Shown here in pieces: positions 1-8,288 of a DNA stretch of 53,066 nucleotides (position 1 is the stretch's first letter; the number at the start of each line of letters is the position of its first letter). Position numbers and translations under genes: made by a program. The notes under the pieces were generated by a model. That model had not been told where the DNA came from. It worked only from the letters and a program-made list of their open reading frames with translations, and made no database searches. Origin of the DNA: Lachnospiraceae bacterium (GTDB taxonomy: Bacteria; Bacillota; Clostridia; Lachnospirales; Lachnospiraceae); contig JAAUZJ010000018.1 in assembly GCA_014804695.1 (NCBI GenBank), forward strand, positions 1 to 53,066, in the 5' to 3' direction.

Positions 1-364
1 CAGTGGTTTAGGAGATATATCATTGGACGATATGATGTCAGGAGAAGAAGCCGAAGACAGTGGTTTAGGAGATATATCATTAGATGATATGATGTCAGGA
101 GAAGAAGCCGAAGACAGTGGTTTAGGAGATATATCATTAGATGATATGATGTCAGGAGAAGAAGCCGGTGACAATGGTTTAGGAGATATATCGTTAGACG
201 ATATGATGTTAGGAGAAGAAGCAGATGACAGTGGTTTGGGAGATATATCGTTAGACGATATGATGTCAGGAGAAGAAGCTAGTGACGGTGATTTGGGAGA
301 TATATCGTTAGATGACATGATGTCAGGAGATGACATATCAGATGACCTTGAAATGGGAGATACG
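1..364 (+). repeat. Tandem 57-bp coding repeats
   Basis: At least five full 57-base units (23-79, 80-136, 137-193, 194-250, 251-307) and a degenerate sixth follow a partial unit at the window start. The first two full units are nearly identical in DNA, and later ones diverge mostly at D/E/G/S positions. The unit length is a multiple of three, so copy-number change would keep the frame. The array continues off the left edge. Confidence 0.9.
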
Positions 365-1828
365 GCAGTAGATGACATGGGCTTGGAAGAACTTGGGATG
401 GATGATGGTACGGAATTAGAAGAAAATGGACAGGAAGATATGAATTTGGATGAATTGGGACTTAATGAACTTGAAATGGATGACATTTCTAATAATGATG
501 GTGAGACAGAGGATGAGTTCTCAGAATTTAATGATTTACTGGGGAATTCCGGTGAGGGTGATGATATTGATGATGAGATGCTTGCTTTGTTAGAGAGCGT
601 TTCCGATTCAGGAGATGATGGTATATTAGAATCAGGTGAAGAGAATTTTGACTTACTTCAAGGCGACGATGATGTTGACGAGAATAGAGGTGCAGATCTT
701 ACCGAATTGATTTCGAGAAACGATGAAAATCAAGAAGAGTCGCAAGAGGAAGGTAAAAAGAAGAAGAAGAGGAAATGGGGAAGGAAGAAATCAAAGGACG
801 AGAACGAAGAATCAAAGGGCAATGATGCACCAGAAGAAGGAGCAAAAGAGGAAACTGATAAAAAACCAGGTGTTTTTGCAAGATTTCTTGCATTTTTAAC
901 AGAAAGTGAAGAGGATGATGAAGAAAATGCTGCATCGACAGGCGAAGGCAGTGATGAGAATGGTGATCTGCTTAATGAATTAGGTGAAGGCGACAAGAAA
1001 AATAAAAAGGACAAGAAAGATAAGAAGGATAAAAAGGATAAGAAAAAGAAAGGCAAAAAGGGCGCTGCCGAAGGAGAAGAGGGCGCAGAGGGAGAAGGTA
1101 AAGGCTCTAAGAAGAAACCTAAGAAGGAGAAAAAGCCTAAGAAAGAAAAGGCAGTGGATGGAGATGCTGCAAATGAGCCACCAAGCAAGAAATTGTCTAA
1201 GAAGAAGGTGATTCCGGTTATTCTTTTCTGTGTTACAATAACGGTTGTTATAGTACTTTTATCATCTCTGCTGCCAACGTATTTGGAAAAACGTGATGCG
1301 CATGTGGCTTATGATATGGGCAATTATGCACAAGCATACGATTTACTTTACGGCAAGGATTTAAGTGAAGATGATGAGACAATATTACAAAAGAGTACAA
1401 TTATTCTGACGCTGGATAGAAAACTGGATTCATACCATAATTATAGGAAAATTGGCAATAACGAACTTACGGCGTTGGATGCGCTGATTCAGGGTGCGGC
1501 ATTGTATTATGAGCTTTTACCGGAAGCAGAAGAATATAATGTTGTAAATGAGATAAATGCGATACATTTTGAAATAATCAAAACTTTATCTGATAATTAT
1601 GGACTTTCAGAAACAGATGTTATGGAAATAGCTGCATATGATGATGTGACCTATACTCAGCGTCTGACATCAATTGTATACGGGATCAGTTTTGATAACG
1701 GCGTAGAACAGGATCAGCCACAGTCTGCTGCAATAGAGGATGTTCTTCCGGAAGAGCAGGAGATTATTGACGGACTGCCGGAAAATAATGACGGGCTTCA
1801 AAATGGTGTAGAACCTACTATGAACTAA
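2..1828 (+). CDS. Acidic repeat-containing membrane-anchored protein, 5'-truncated by window edge
   Basis: The reading frame is already open at the first base, so the true start lies upstream; the TTG at 23 is only an internal codon. The visible product has an extremely acidic N-terminal part built of 19-residue repeats (core LDDMMSGEEAEDSGLGDIS), then an acidic non-repeated stretch. A lysine-rich low-complexity tract (KDKKDKKDKK type) lies at about 970-1190. One membrane segment follows at about 1210-1275 (VIPVILFCVTITVVIVLL). The C-terminal region of about 180 residues is helical and tetratricopeptide-like (AYDMGNYAQAYDLLYG). The order suggests a cytoplasmic acidic/basic tail, one transmembrane helix and an extracytoplasmic C-terminal domain. 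I do not recognise a named family and no function can be assigned. It is followed 17 bases later by hisH, but a functional link to histidine synthesis is not evident. Confidence 0.8.
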   Translation, partial: SGLGDISLDDMMSGEEAEDSGLGDISLDDMMSGEEAEDSGLGDISLDDMMSGEEAGDNGLGDISLDDMMLGEEADDSGLGDISLDDMMSGEEASDGDLGDISLDDMMSGDDISDDLEMGDTAVDDMGLEELGMDDGTELEENGQEDMNLDELGLNELEMDDISNNDGETEDEFSEFNDLLGNSGEGDDIDDEMLALLESVSDSGDDGILESGEENFDLLQGDDDVDENRGADLTELISRNDENQEESQEEGKKKKKRKWGRKKSKDENEESKGNDAPEEGAKEETDKKPGVFARFLAFLTESEEDDEENAASTGEGSDENGDLLNELGEGDKKNKKDKKDKKDKKDKKKKGKKGAAEGEEGAEGEGKGSKKKPKKEKKPKKEKAVDGDAANEPPSKKLSKKKVIPVILFCVTITVVIVLLSSLLPTYLEKRDAHVAYDMGNYAQAYDLLYGKDLSEDDETILQKSTIILTLDRKLDSYHNYRKIGNNELTALDALIQGAALYYELLPEAEEYNVVNEINAIHFEIIKTLSDNYGLSETDVMEIAAYDDVTYTQRLTSIVYGISFDNGVEQDQPQSAAIEDVLPEEQEIIDGLPENNDGLQNGVEPTMN

Positions 1829-1844
1829 TAAAGGGAGATAGGCA

Positions 1845-2486
1845 ATGGTAGCAATAATAGATTATGATGCCGGAAATATAAAGAGCGTAGAAAAAGCAGT
1901 TGCGGCTTTTGGGAAGGATGTTACCGTTACAAGAGATGCAGATACGATTTTGTCTGCAGAGCATGTGATTTTACCTGGGGTGGGTTCTTTTGGCGACGCT
2001 ATGGAAAAGCTTCATAGTTATGAATTAGTAGATGTTATAAAAAAAGTTGTTGAGAAAAAAATACCATTTCTTGGAATTTGTTTAGGATTACAGCTGTTAT
2101 TTGAAAGCAGTGAGGAATGTGAAGGCATAGAGGGGCTTGGGATTTTACCCGGGAAAATCGTAAGGATTCCCGCTGGTGAGGATTTAAAGATTCCACATAT
2201 AGGCTGGAATTCCCTAAGCTATCCCAACAGGGGGCGGCTGTTTGAGGGAGTACCAGAGAACTCGTATGTGTATTTTGTACATTCATACTATCTTCAAGCA
2301 GAGGATGAAAAAATAGTAACAGCTGTTACTGAATATGGTGTAACAATCCATGCTTCGGTAGAAAAGGACAATGTGTTTGCGTGTCAGTTTCATCCTGAAA
2401 AGAGCTCTGATGTTGGTATGAAAATTTTAAAAAATTTCTTGGATATTTCAGGTGAAGGCAGCGCAGCGGATAGGGAGGATAGCTAA
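1845..2486 (+). CDS. hisH: Imidazole glycerol phosphate synthase, glutamine amidotransferase subunit HisH
   Basis: HisH hydrolyses glutamine and channels ammonia to HisF, which forms imidazole glycerol phosphate and AICAR in histidine biosynthesis. The 213-residue product has the class I amidotransferase triad: nucleophile Cys79 in GICLGLQ, and His183 and Glu185 in FHPEKS. The oxyanion region [11 protein letters not shown] is present near residues 43-53. The start is set by a GGGAG ribosome site about ten bases upstream. Its stop overlaps the hisF start by one base, indicating translational coupling. No other his genes are in view, so the rest of the pathway must lie elsewhere. Confidence 0.97.
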   Translation: MVAIIDYDAGNIKSVEKAVAAFGKDVTVTRDADTILSAEHVILPGVGSFGDAMEKLHSYELVDVIKKVVEKKIPFLGICLGLQLLFESSEECEGIEGLGILPGKIVRIPAGEDLKIPHIGWNSLSYPNRGRLFEGVPENSYVYFVHSYYLQAEDEKIVTAVTEYGVTIHASVEKDNVFACQFHPEKSSDVGMKILKNFLDISGEGSAADREDS

Positions 2487-3247
2487 TGCATACTAAAAGA
2501 ATTATTCCCTGTCTGGATGTTAAAAACGGCAGAGTTGTTAAAGGCGTTAATTTTGTGAATTTTAAAGATGCAGGCGATCCGGCGGAAGTTGGGGCAGCCT
2601 ATGATAAGTCAGGCGCGGACGAATTGGTTTTTCTGGATATAACGGCCTCTTCCGATGCAAGGGCAACAGCGGTAGAGATGGTAAGGCAGGTTGCCGCCAA
2701 GGTTTTCATTCCTTTTACCGTAGGCGGAGGTATCCGCAGTGTAGATGATTTTCAGGCGATTCTAAGAGAAGGCGCAGACAAGGTTTCGGTAAATTCGGCA
2801 GCTATTATGAATCCGCAGCTTATTTCCGATGCAGCGGATAAATTCGGTTCGCAGTGCGTGGTGGTTGCAATTGATGCCAAGAGACGTTCAGACGGGAACG
2901 GATGGAATATATATAAAAACGGCGGCCGTATCGATATGGGAATTGATGCAGTAGAGTGGGCGATGAAAGCAGAGTCACTTGGAGCCGGAGAGATCCTTCT
3001 TACTAGTATGGACGGAGATGGCACGAAAGCGGGTTATGATTTAGAGCTTACACGCGCAATTTCCGAAAATGTCTCAATTCCGGTAATAGCGTCCGGTGGC
3101 GCCGGAAATATGGAGCATTTCTATGATGCTTTTACCAAGGGAAAGGCAGATGCGGCCTTGGCTGCTTCACTTTTTCACTTTAAAGAGATGGAGATTATGG
3201 ATTTAAAACTATATCTGCGAAATAAAGGAATTTCGGTCAGACTATAA
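2486..3247 (+). CDS. hisF: Imidazole glycerol phosphate synthase, cyclase subunit HisF
   Basis: HisF is the (beta/alpha)8-barrel cyclase that uses HisH-derived ammonia to convert PRFAR into imidazole glycerol phosphate and AICAR. The 253-residue product has normal family length. It keeps both catalytic aspartates, Asp11 in CLDVKNG and Asp130 in VVAIDAK, and the phosphate-binding loops VGGGIRS and ASGGAG. It overlaps hisH by one base (TAATG), so the two subunits are probably made in stoichiometric amounts. A long inverted repeat follows downstream. Confidence 0.97.
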   Translation: MHTKRIIPCLDVKNGRVVKGVNFVNFKDAGDPAEVGAAYDKSGADELVFLDITASSDARATAVEMVRQVAAKVFIPFTVGGGIRSVDDFQAILREGADKVSVNSAAIMNPQLISDAADKFGSQCVVVAIDAKRRSDGNGWNIYKNGGRIDMGIDAVEWAMKAESLGAGEILLTSMDGDGTKAGYDLELTRAISENVSIPVIASGGAGNMEHFYDAFTKGKADAALAASLFHFKEMEIMDLKLYLRNKGISVRL

Positions 3248-3361
3248 TAATAGCATGTGTTATTAATGACGAATTCAATACTAATAAGCAATTCCGAGCT
3301 TATATACCAATACTCGAATTTAATCACATTAATATAATTGTTTTTTTATTCAAAATACCCA

Positions 3362-3443
3362 GAACTTAGATATTATAAATAAAAATGGGGCGACCTTCGC
3401 TCCCGCGGTTCGAGCCCCATTTTTATTTATAATATATAAGTTC
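3362..3443. terminator. Very long inverted repeat / bidirectional terminator candidate
   Basis: Arms at 3362-3391 and 3414-3443 pair over 29 of 30 positions, with one mismatch (3369/3436), around a 22-base loop. The inner part is GGGGC/GCCCC flanked by A-rich and T-rich arms, so either strand would carry a U-rich tail. It fills the gap between hisF and ung and can end hisHF transcription. The arm length is unusual for a simple terminator. Confidence 0.75.
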
Positions 3444-3484
3444 GTAAGTTTGACTCAACCTATACTACGGAGGAACACTTAGAC

Positions 3485-4162
3485 ATGGCAATGCTAAGCA
3501 ACGATTGGGCGGCTGCATTGGATTCAGAATTTCGGAAACCCTATTATAAGCAGTTGTACAATTTTATAAAAGAAGAATACAGCAGGGTGGTAGTTTATCC
3601 TCCGGCAGATGATATTTTTAATGCATTTCATTTTACACCGTTAAATAAAGTGAAGGTGTTGCTGTTGGGACAGGATCCTTATCATAACGAGCATCAGGCA
3701 CATGGAATGAGCTTTTCCGTACCGCCAGACCAGAAGGAAATACCGCCGTCTTTGCAGAATATTTATCAGGAGCTGCATGATGATCTGGGCTGCTATATAC
3801 CGAACAACGGCTATTTGCAAAAATGGGCTGATCAGGGCGTTTTGCTGTTAAATACGGTGCTTACGGTCCGGGCGCATCAGGCCAATTCCCATCAGGGAAA
3901 AGGCTGGGAAGAGTTTACGGATGCAGTCATTAATGCAGTTAACGCGCAGGATAGGCCGATTGTATACATGTTGTGGGGAAGGCCGGCACAGAGCAAGATT
4001 CCTATGCTGACTAATCCTAAGCATTTGATTTTAAAAGCACCGCATCCAAGTCCGTTGTCGGCATACAGAGGTTTTTTTGGATGTAAGCATTTTAGCCAGG
4101 CTAATGAGTTCCTAAAATCAAACGGCGCGGAACCGATTGACTGGCAGATTGAGAATGTGTAG
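3485..4162 (+). CDS. ung: Uracil-DNA glycosylase, family 1
   Basis: The enzyme removes uracil from DNA and starts base-excision repair. The 225-residue product has the family-1 water-activating motif GQDPYH near residues 61-66, preceded by LLL. It also has the uracil-recognition segment LLLNTVLTV and the DNA-intercalating motif HPSPLSAYRGFFGC. Length is normal for the family. A GGAGGA ribosome site lies about eleven bases before the chosen ATG; a second ATG six bases later is also possible. It is transcribed in the same direction as lysA, 27 bases away. Confidence 0.97.
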   Translation: MAMLSNDWAAALDSEFRKPYYKQLYNFIKEEYSRVVVYPPADDIFNAFHFTPLNKVKVLLLGQDPYHNEHQAHGMSFSVPPDQKEIPPSLQNIYQELHDDLGCYIPNNGYLQKWADQGVLLLNTVLTVRAHQANSHQGKGWEEFTDAVINAVNAQDRPIVYMLWGRPAQSKIPMLTNPKHLILKAPHPSPLSAYRGFFGCKHFSQANEFLKSNGAEPIDWQIENV

Positions 4163-4189
4163 GCAGTTAAAGAGAGGAGAGGAGTACCA

Positions 4190-5461
4190 ATGAAAAAATT
4201 ACCGTTTGTGACTAAGGAAAAGGTAGAGGAGATAGTAAAAACCTATCCCACGCCTTTTCATATTTATGATGAGAAAGGAATAAGGGAAAATGCTAAGGCC
4301 GTAAAAGAGGCTTTTGCATGGAATAAGGGATTTAAAGAGTATTTTGCCGTAAAGGCGACTCCGAATCCTTTTTTAATGAGTATATTACATGAGTATGGTT
4401 GCGGGTGCGACTGTTCCTCCCTGACAGAGCTTATGCTTAGTGATGCAGCCGGTATAAATGGTGAGGATGTAATGTTTTCCTCTAATGACACTCCGGCTGA
4501 GGATTATGAGTACGCGGCTAAGATAGGCGCGATCATAAATCTGGACGATATTACGCATATAGATTATCTGGAAAACATTCTAGGAAAGCTACCAGAACTT
4601 ATGAGTTGCCGCTATAATCCGGGCGGTGTATTTAAGATGAGTAATGGAATTATGGATAATCCAGGCGATTCTAAGTACGGCTTTACAACAGAGCAGATGT
4701 TTGAAGGTTTTCGTATTCTTAAGCAAAAAGGCGTAAAACGTTTTGGAATTCACGCTTTTTTGGCGAGCAATACAGTAACCAATGAGTATTATCCGCAGCT
4801 TGCAAAACAGCTTTTTGAATTGGCGGTTAAGTTAAAAGAAGAGACGGGCGCGGAGATTGCGTTTATCAACCTTTCAGGCGGAGTCGGAGTTGCGTATAAG
4901 CCGGAGCAGGAGGCAAATGATATCAGGACTATAGGCGAAGGAGTAAGGAAGGTTTACGAAGAGGTGCTTGTACCCGCCGGAATGGGTGATGTAGCAATTT
5001 ATACCGAGATGGGACGTTTTATGATGGCGCCTTATGGAGCTCTTATAACAAAAGCAATCCATGAGAAGCACACTTATAAGGAATATATCGGTGTGGACGC
5101 CTGCGCAGTTAATCTGATGCGTCCGGCCATGTACGGCGCATATCATCATATTACGGTACTTGGCAAGGAGGACAAGCCATGCGACTGTAAATATGATGTA
5201 ACGGGTTCTTTATGTGAAAATAATGATAAATTCGCAATTGACAGGATGCTTCCTAAGATAGATATGGGCGATTATCTGGCAATTCATGATACCGGTGCGC
5301 ACGGACATTCAATGGGATATAATTATAACGGCAAGCTGAGGTCAGCCGAACTGCTTTTGTGCGAGGATGGAAATGTTAAGCTTATAAGAAGAGCAGAGAC
5401 GCCTAAGGATTATTTTGCAACTTTGGATTGTTTTGATATTTATAATAAAATGGAATTATAA
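4190..5461 (+). CDS. lysA: Diaminopimelate decarboxylase
   Basis: This PLP-dependent fold-III (alanine racemase-like barrel) enzyme decarboxylates meso-diaminopimelate to lysine. The 423-residue product carries the PLP-lysine at Lys55 in YFAVKATPNP. It has the phosphate-binding glycine loop NLSGGVGV and the active-site cysteine Cys342 in GSLCENNDK. The substrate-loop region DTGAHGHSMGYNYNG lies near the C terminus. Only 27 bases separate it from ung, so there is no room for a lysine riboswitch directly upstream. Tandem hairpins follow the stop codon. A related decarboxylase specificity is possible, but this sequence type is the usual clostridial LysA. Confidence 0.93.
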   Translation: MKKLPFVTKEKVEEIVKTYPTPFHIYDEKGIRENAKAVKEAFAWNKGFKEYFAVKATPNPFLMSILHEYGCGCDCSSLTELMLSDAAGINGEDVMFSSNDTPAEDYEYAAKIGAIINLDDITHIDYLENILGKLPELMSCRYNPGGVFKMSNGIMDNPGDSKYGFTTEQMFEGFRILKQKGVKRFGIHAFLASNTVTNEYYPQLAKQLFELAVKLKEETGAEIAFINLSGGVGVAYKPEQEANDIRTIGEGVRKVYEEVLVPAGMGDVAIYTEMGRFMMAPYGALITKAIHEKHTYKEYIGVDACAVNLMRPAMYGAYHHITVLGKEDKPCDCKYDVTGSLCENNDKFAIDRMLPKIDMGDYLAIHDTGAHGHSMGYNYNGKLRSAELLLCEDGNVKLIRRAETPKDYFATLDCFDIYNKMEL

Positions 5462-5463
5462 AA

Positions 5464-5508
5464 AATCGAGTGCCAGCGCACTCGATTCAGAGAATGCTTC
5501 GCATTCTC
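5464..5508 (+). repeat. Two adjacent perfect hairpins after lysA
   Basis: Hairpin 1 pairs AATCGAGTGC (5464-5473) with 5478-5487 around a four-base loop. Hairpin 2 pairs GAGAATGC (5490-5497) with 5501-5508 around a TTC loop. Neither is directly followed by a long T run. They resemble the GAA-looped hairpins inside polA in architecture. Confidence 0.8.
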
Positions 5509-5548
5509 ATTGAAATAATTTACGCTGTGGCATAATTTTATATAATTA

Positions 5549-5584
5549 AAAAAGCTCCCAGTTATGATAGCTGGGAGTTTTCTT
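5549..5584. terminator. Hairpin terminator upstream of GNAT gene
   Basis: CTCCCAG (5555-5561) pairs with CTGGGAG (5571-5577) around a nine-base loop, flanked by an A run and a TTTT run, so it can work on either strand. It probably ends ung-lysA transcription. A possible TTTACG-16-TATAAT promoter (5519-5546) lies just before it, in which case it would be a leader hairpin of the GNAT gene. Confidence 0.65.
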
Positions 5585-5605
5585 CTGATATTTAAAGGAG
5601 TAAAA

Positions 5606-6094
5606 ATGGATATTGAATTTAGAAAAATAACAGAGTTCAGTCGAGGAACGCTTGCAGCGCTTTTGAAAGACAGTTATTCTTTCGAGCCAAATTTCGAGCG
5701 TGATTGGAATGATCAATGGCAAGAGTTTGATGATTTCTTTTATGATAACCCCCATATTGCCGAGTATAGTGGATTTATGACAGTCTTAGATGGGAAGCCT
5801 ATTGGCTTTGTTTCGTGGAATCCGACCAATCTGCCTGAATCAACAGAAGTCGGACACAATTGCATTTTGACGAAATACAAGGGGAATGGCTATGGGAAGC
5901 GTCAGATGCAGGAAGCGGTTAGGCGTATAACCATGCAAGGAGCAAGGAAAATAGTAGTTTGGACAAGTGAGATCTGTATTCCCGCTCAGCATACCTATGA
6001 AAGTGCAGGTTTCCAATTTGTAAAAAAGAGTGAGGAAACATTCCACCCCGAATATTCGGGGCAAAGAATACATTATGAAATGATAGTAAGATAA
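5606..6094 (+). CDS. GNAT family N-acetyltransferase
   Basis: The 162-residue product has the GNAT fold pattern: a beta-strand with GKPIGFVSW, the acetyl-CoA pyrophosphate loop YKGNGYGKRQM (Q/RxxGxG type) near the middle, and a C-terminal YESAGF motif typical of the family. GNAT enzymes move an acetyl group from acetyl-CoA to an amine; the substrate cannot be read from sequence. The start at 5606 is set by GGAG seven bases upstream. An upstream in-frame ATG at 5564 lies in the terminator hairpin and is rejected. No partner gene is close. Confidence 0.85.
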   Translation: MDIEFRKITEFSRGTLAALLKDSYSFEPNFERDWNDQWQEFDDFFYDNPHIAEYSGFMTVLDGKPIGFVSWNPTNLPESTEVGHNCILTKYKGNGYGKRQMQEAVRRITMQGARKIVVWTSEICIPAQHTYESAGFQFVKKSEETFHPEYSGQRIHYEMIVR

Positions 6095-6248
6095 ATCAGA
6101 ATCGTGTGAGGTAATAATGCTATGGACTATGCGAAACATAGATACTTATGTAAGGCTGTGTACACCTTATTATATTTATGCTAAAATAAGTTCAATGAAG
6201 AATGAAAGTTAAAATTGAGAAAAATAGATAGATTTTTGGAGGTTTTGT

Positions 6249-6854
6249 ATGGCTCTGGGAAATAAACTTGGTATTAACGATTCGGCAGAACTTGCGAGAG
6301 CAGAAGAGAAAATAAGCAAAATTAGAGCAATTGAATTGTATGAAAATAATATTGTTGAAGAATCTGAAATTGGAAAATTTTCCGGACTTGCAAAAATTCA
6401 TAAACTTTTATTTGATGATATATATGATTTTGCCGGAAAAGTAAGAACGGTAAATTTGGCAAAAGGAAATTTTAGATTTGCACCTGTAATGTATTTAGAT
6501 GCTGCGTTAAAACATATTGATGATATGCCTCAATCGTCATATGATGAAATTATAGAAAAATATGTAGAAATGAATGTCGCTCATCCGTTTAGGGAAGGTA
6601 ATGGAAGAAGTACACGCATATGGCTGGATTTGATTTTAAAAAAAGAATTAAAGTTAGTGGTAGATTGGAATAAAGTTAATAAGGAAGATTATTTACTTGC
6701 TATGGAAAGAAGTCCAATCAAGGATGTAGAAATTAAAGTTTTGCTTAAAAACGCATTAACAGATAAGATATATGACAGGGAAATATATATGAAAGGCATT
6801 GATGTAAGTTATTATTATGAAGGGTATAATACCTTTAAGTCGGAGGATTTATAG
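6249..6854 (+). CDS. fic: Fic-domain adenylyltransferase, class III (C-terminal self-inhibition)
   Basis: Fic enzymes usually transfer AMP from ATP to protein hydroxyls. The 201-residue product has the complete motif HPFREGNGR at 112-120 with catalytic His112, followed by Arg123. The beta-hairpin 'flap' region lies near FRFAPVMYL. The C terminus contains SYYYEG at 187-192, matching the S/T-xxx-E-G inhibitory helix with Glu191 as the inhibitory glutamate. This architecture is known from the Neisseria meningitidis Fic protein, whose autoinhibition is relieved by monomerisation and autoadenylylation. No separate antitoxin gene is adjacent, consistent with class III. The start has GGAGG eight bases upstream. 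The target protein is unknown; DNA gyrase is a target for some family members. Confidence 0.92.
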   Translation: MALGNKLGINDSAELARAEEKISKIRAIELYENNIVEESEIGKFSGLAKIHKLLFDDIYDFAGKVRTVNLAKGNFRFAPVMYLDAALKHIDDMPQSSYDEIIEKYVEMNVAHPFREGNGRSTRIWLDLILKKELKLVVDWNKVNKEDYLLAMERSPIKDVEIKVLLKNALTDKIYDREIYMKGIDVSYYYEGYNTFKSEDL

Positions 6855-7129
6855 GTTGATTTTGAAATATAGAGATTTTTATTTAATTATTCAGCCTTAG
6901 AAGCGGTGGAAATAATGGTCTCTTTCGATAAAAACTTAGTCATCAAATTATTTCAATGCCCAAGTGCGATATTAGATATGTCTAAGCCATTTACTTTTTC
7001 AAGTGTTTGAATTGATCAGTTTAGCTTTTCTATTCCATTAAAGAAACCGTTTATTTTCTATTAAGAGATTAAATATATATTATTTCATGCTATATTTTAA
7101 ATACAATATTTGTAATTGGGGGTTAATAA
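6855..7129. other. AT-rich intergenic stretch, no gene recognised
   Basis: There is no open frame with a ribosome site and no recognisable RNA. The end of the stretch (about 7070-7129) resembles the leader of the second twin gene at about 7555-7613, so it belongs to the tandem duplication. Confidence 0.5.
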
Positions 7130-7482
7130 ATGTCTAATAAAACAATAAATTATGTATTGGAAAGACAATACAAAGATAAAGAAATATATCATTTTCTAAA
7201 AATAATTTTATTGAAATTATAGGAGGTTCTTCTATCAAAAAAGAACGTGTTGTTTCTTATACCATATTAGATGAAAACAGCAAAGATTCATCCGAATATT
7301 CCTTTTGGAAAGGAGCCTTGGGAGTGGCTTTATTTGGCGGAATAGGAGCTGTTGCAGGTATAGGTGGAAAGAATAAATCTTCCAAAGAATATTTAATATC
7401 AATCGAGTGGAAGAGTGGTGAGAAGTCACTTATTCTACTTGATGAAAAATACTATAAAGTATTTATTGCTAGTATGTTTTAA
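7130..7482 (+). pseudogene. Frameshifted glycine-zipper protein, copy 1
   Basis: An ATG at 7130 opens a frame that stops at 7220-7222 after 30 codons. A different frame then continues to the stop at 7480-7482 and encodes EYSFWKGALGVALFGGIGAV, then AGIGGKNKSSKEYLISIEWK and a tail ending YYKVFIASMF. A single-base indel near 7185-7195 would join both parts into a protein of about 117 residues with a glycine-rich hydrophobic hairpin (glycine-zipper-like) and a C-terminal beta-rich tail. It is clearly paralogous to the next gene, which is also frameshifted. The family is not recognised. It is either a decayed gene, a phase-variable gene or a sequencing error. Confidence 0.7.
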
Positions 7483-7613
7483 ATAATTATATCAGGACAG
7501 GTACATTTTTTAATTGCATGTCTTTTTTAATACAACTGCATCTTTTATTTTCAGTTTATGAGATTGAATATATGTGATATAATTAATCCAATTGAGAGTT
7601 GGAGGTTTTTTAA

Positions 7614-7959
7614 ATGAGTAAAAAAATTTAATTGTGTATTAGAGGGTAAATATAAAAATGAGAAGATTTCTGGGCATAAAGAAATTTCTGTTAATACCTC
7701 TGAATACATAGGCGGCAGATCATTATCAAAAAAGCAAATTTCTTCTTATGCTATTATTGATGAAACAAATAAAGAACAATATTCTTTCTGGAAAGGTGCT
7801 TTAGGTGTGGCACTGTTAGGAGGAGTGGGTGCAATAGCTGGTATAGGTGGTAAGAATAAGAAAGAGTATCTTATTGCTATTGAATGGAAAGACGGAGATA
7901 AGTCATTAATTCTTATTGATGATGAATACTACAAAGTGTTCATCCAAAGTATGTTTTAG
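7614..7959 (+). pseudogene. Frameshifted glycine-zipper protein, copy 2
   Basis: A ribosome site (GGAGG) precedes ATG 7614, but the frame stops after five codons. Removing one A from the A7 run at 7620-7626 gives an uninterrupted frame to the stop at 7957-7959. That frame encodes FNCVLEGKYKNEK, then YSFWKGALGVALLGGVGAIA, GIGGKNKKEYLIAIEWK and YYKVFIQSMF. The product (about 115 residues) is strongly similar to copy 1. The break lies in a homopolymer, so phase variation, transcriptional slippage or a read error are all possible. Function is unknown. Confidence 0.7.
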
Positions 7960-7973
7960 ATAATTATATTAAA

Positions 7974-8007
7974 GCATGTAAATTTTGATAATTTGCATGT
8001 CTTTTTT
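7974..8007 (+). terminator. Rho-independent terminator
   Basis: Arms 7974-7984 and 7990-8000 form an 11-bp stem (with G-U pairs) around a five-base loop, followed by CTTTTTT. It closes the second twin gene. Copy 1 has a similar but poorer sequence at about 7497-7527. Confidence 0.75.
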
Positions 8008-8140
8008 AATTTAACCCCATATTTGATTTTCTATTTATTAGTTTGAACATATTTATTATTTATATATTGTGAATATCAATATGTTTGGCAAATCGTGGAG
8101 TTATGGGTTAAGAGTAGCAAGACATGCAACATGAGAAAAA

Positions 8141-8213
8141 TGGAGATAGCGAGATTCGAACTCGTGACCTATACGTTGCGAACGTATCGCTCTCCCAGCT
8201 GAGCTATATCCCC
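8141..8213 (-). tRNA. tRNA-Ala (anticodon CGC)
   Basis: The minus strand folds as a 73-base tRNA body: acceptor GGGGATA/TATCTCC with the alanine identity pair G3-U70, D-stem GCTC/GAGC, anticodon stem ATACG/CGTAT with loop TTCGCAA (anticodon CGC, reading GCG), and T-loop TTCGAAT. The T-stem has one A-C mismatch at its base. CCA is not encoded and a T run follows directly. Confidence 0.93.
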
Positions 8214-8221
8214 ATAAGCTT

Positions 8222-8249
8222 ATTATAGCACTATTGCTCTAAAATACAA
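8222..8249 (-). promoter_or_regulatory. Promoter of tRNA-Ala
   Basis: On the minus strand TTGTAT (complement of 8244-8249) and TATAAT (complement of 8222-8227) are separated by 16 bases, placing the start a few bases before the mature tRNA end at 8213. Confidence 0.75.
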
Positions 8250-8288
8250 GTAGGGATAAAAGAACCTTAGACATTTCCTTTGTTAGAA

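Noticed and set aside
1..364. Repeat array as a CRISPR
   Set aside because: Units are head-to-tail without spacers, a multiple of three long and part of a coding frame.
730..1188. Minus-strand Ser/Phe/Leu-rich frame
   Set aside because: It is the antisense of the Lys/Glu low-complexity tract and has no start signals.
3400..3425. GGTTCGAGCCCC as the T-arm of a tRNA
   Set aside because: It lies in the loop and arm of the long inverted repeat; no T-stem, anticodon arm or acceptor stem fits around it.
4163..4189. Lysine riboswitch before lysA
   Set aside because: The gap to ung is only 27 bases, far too short for such an RNA.
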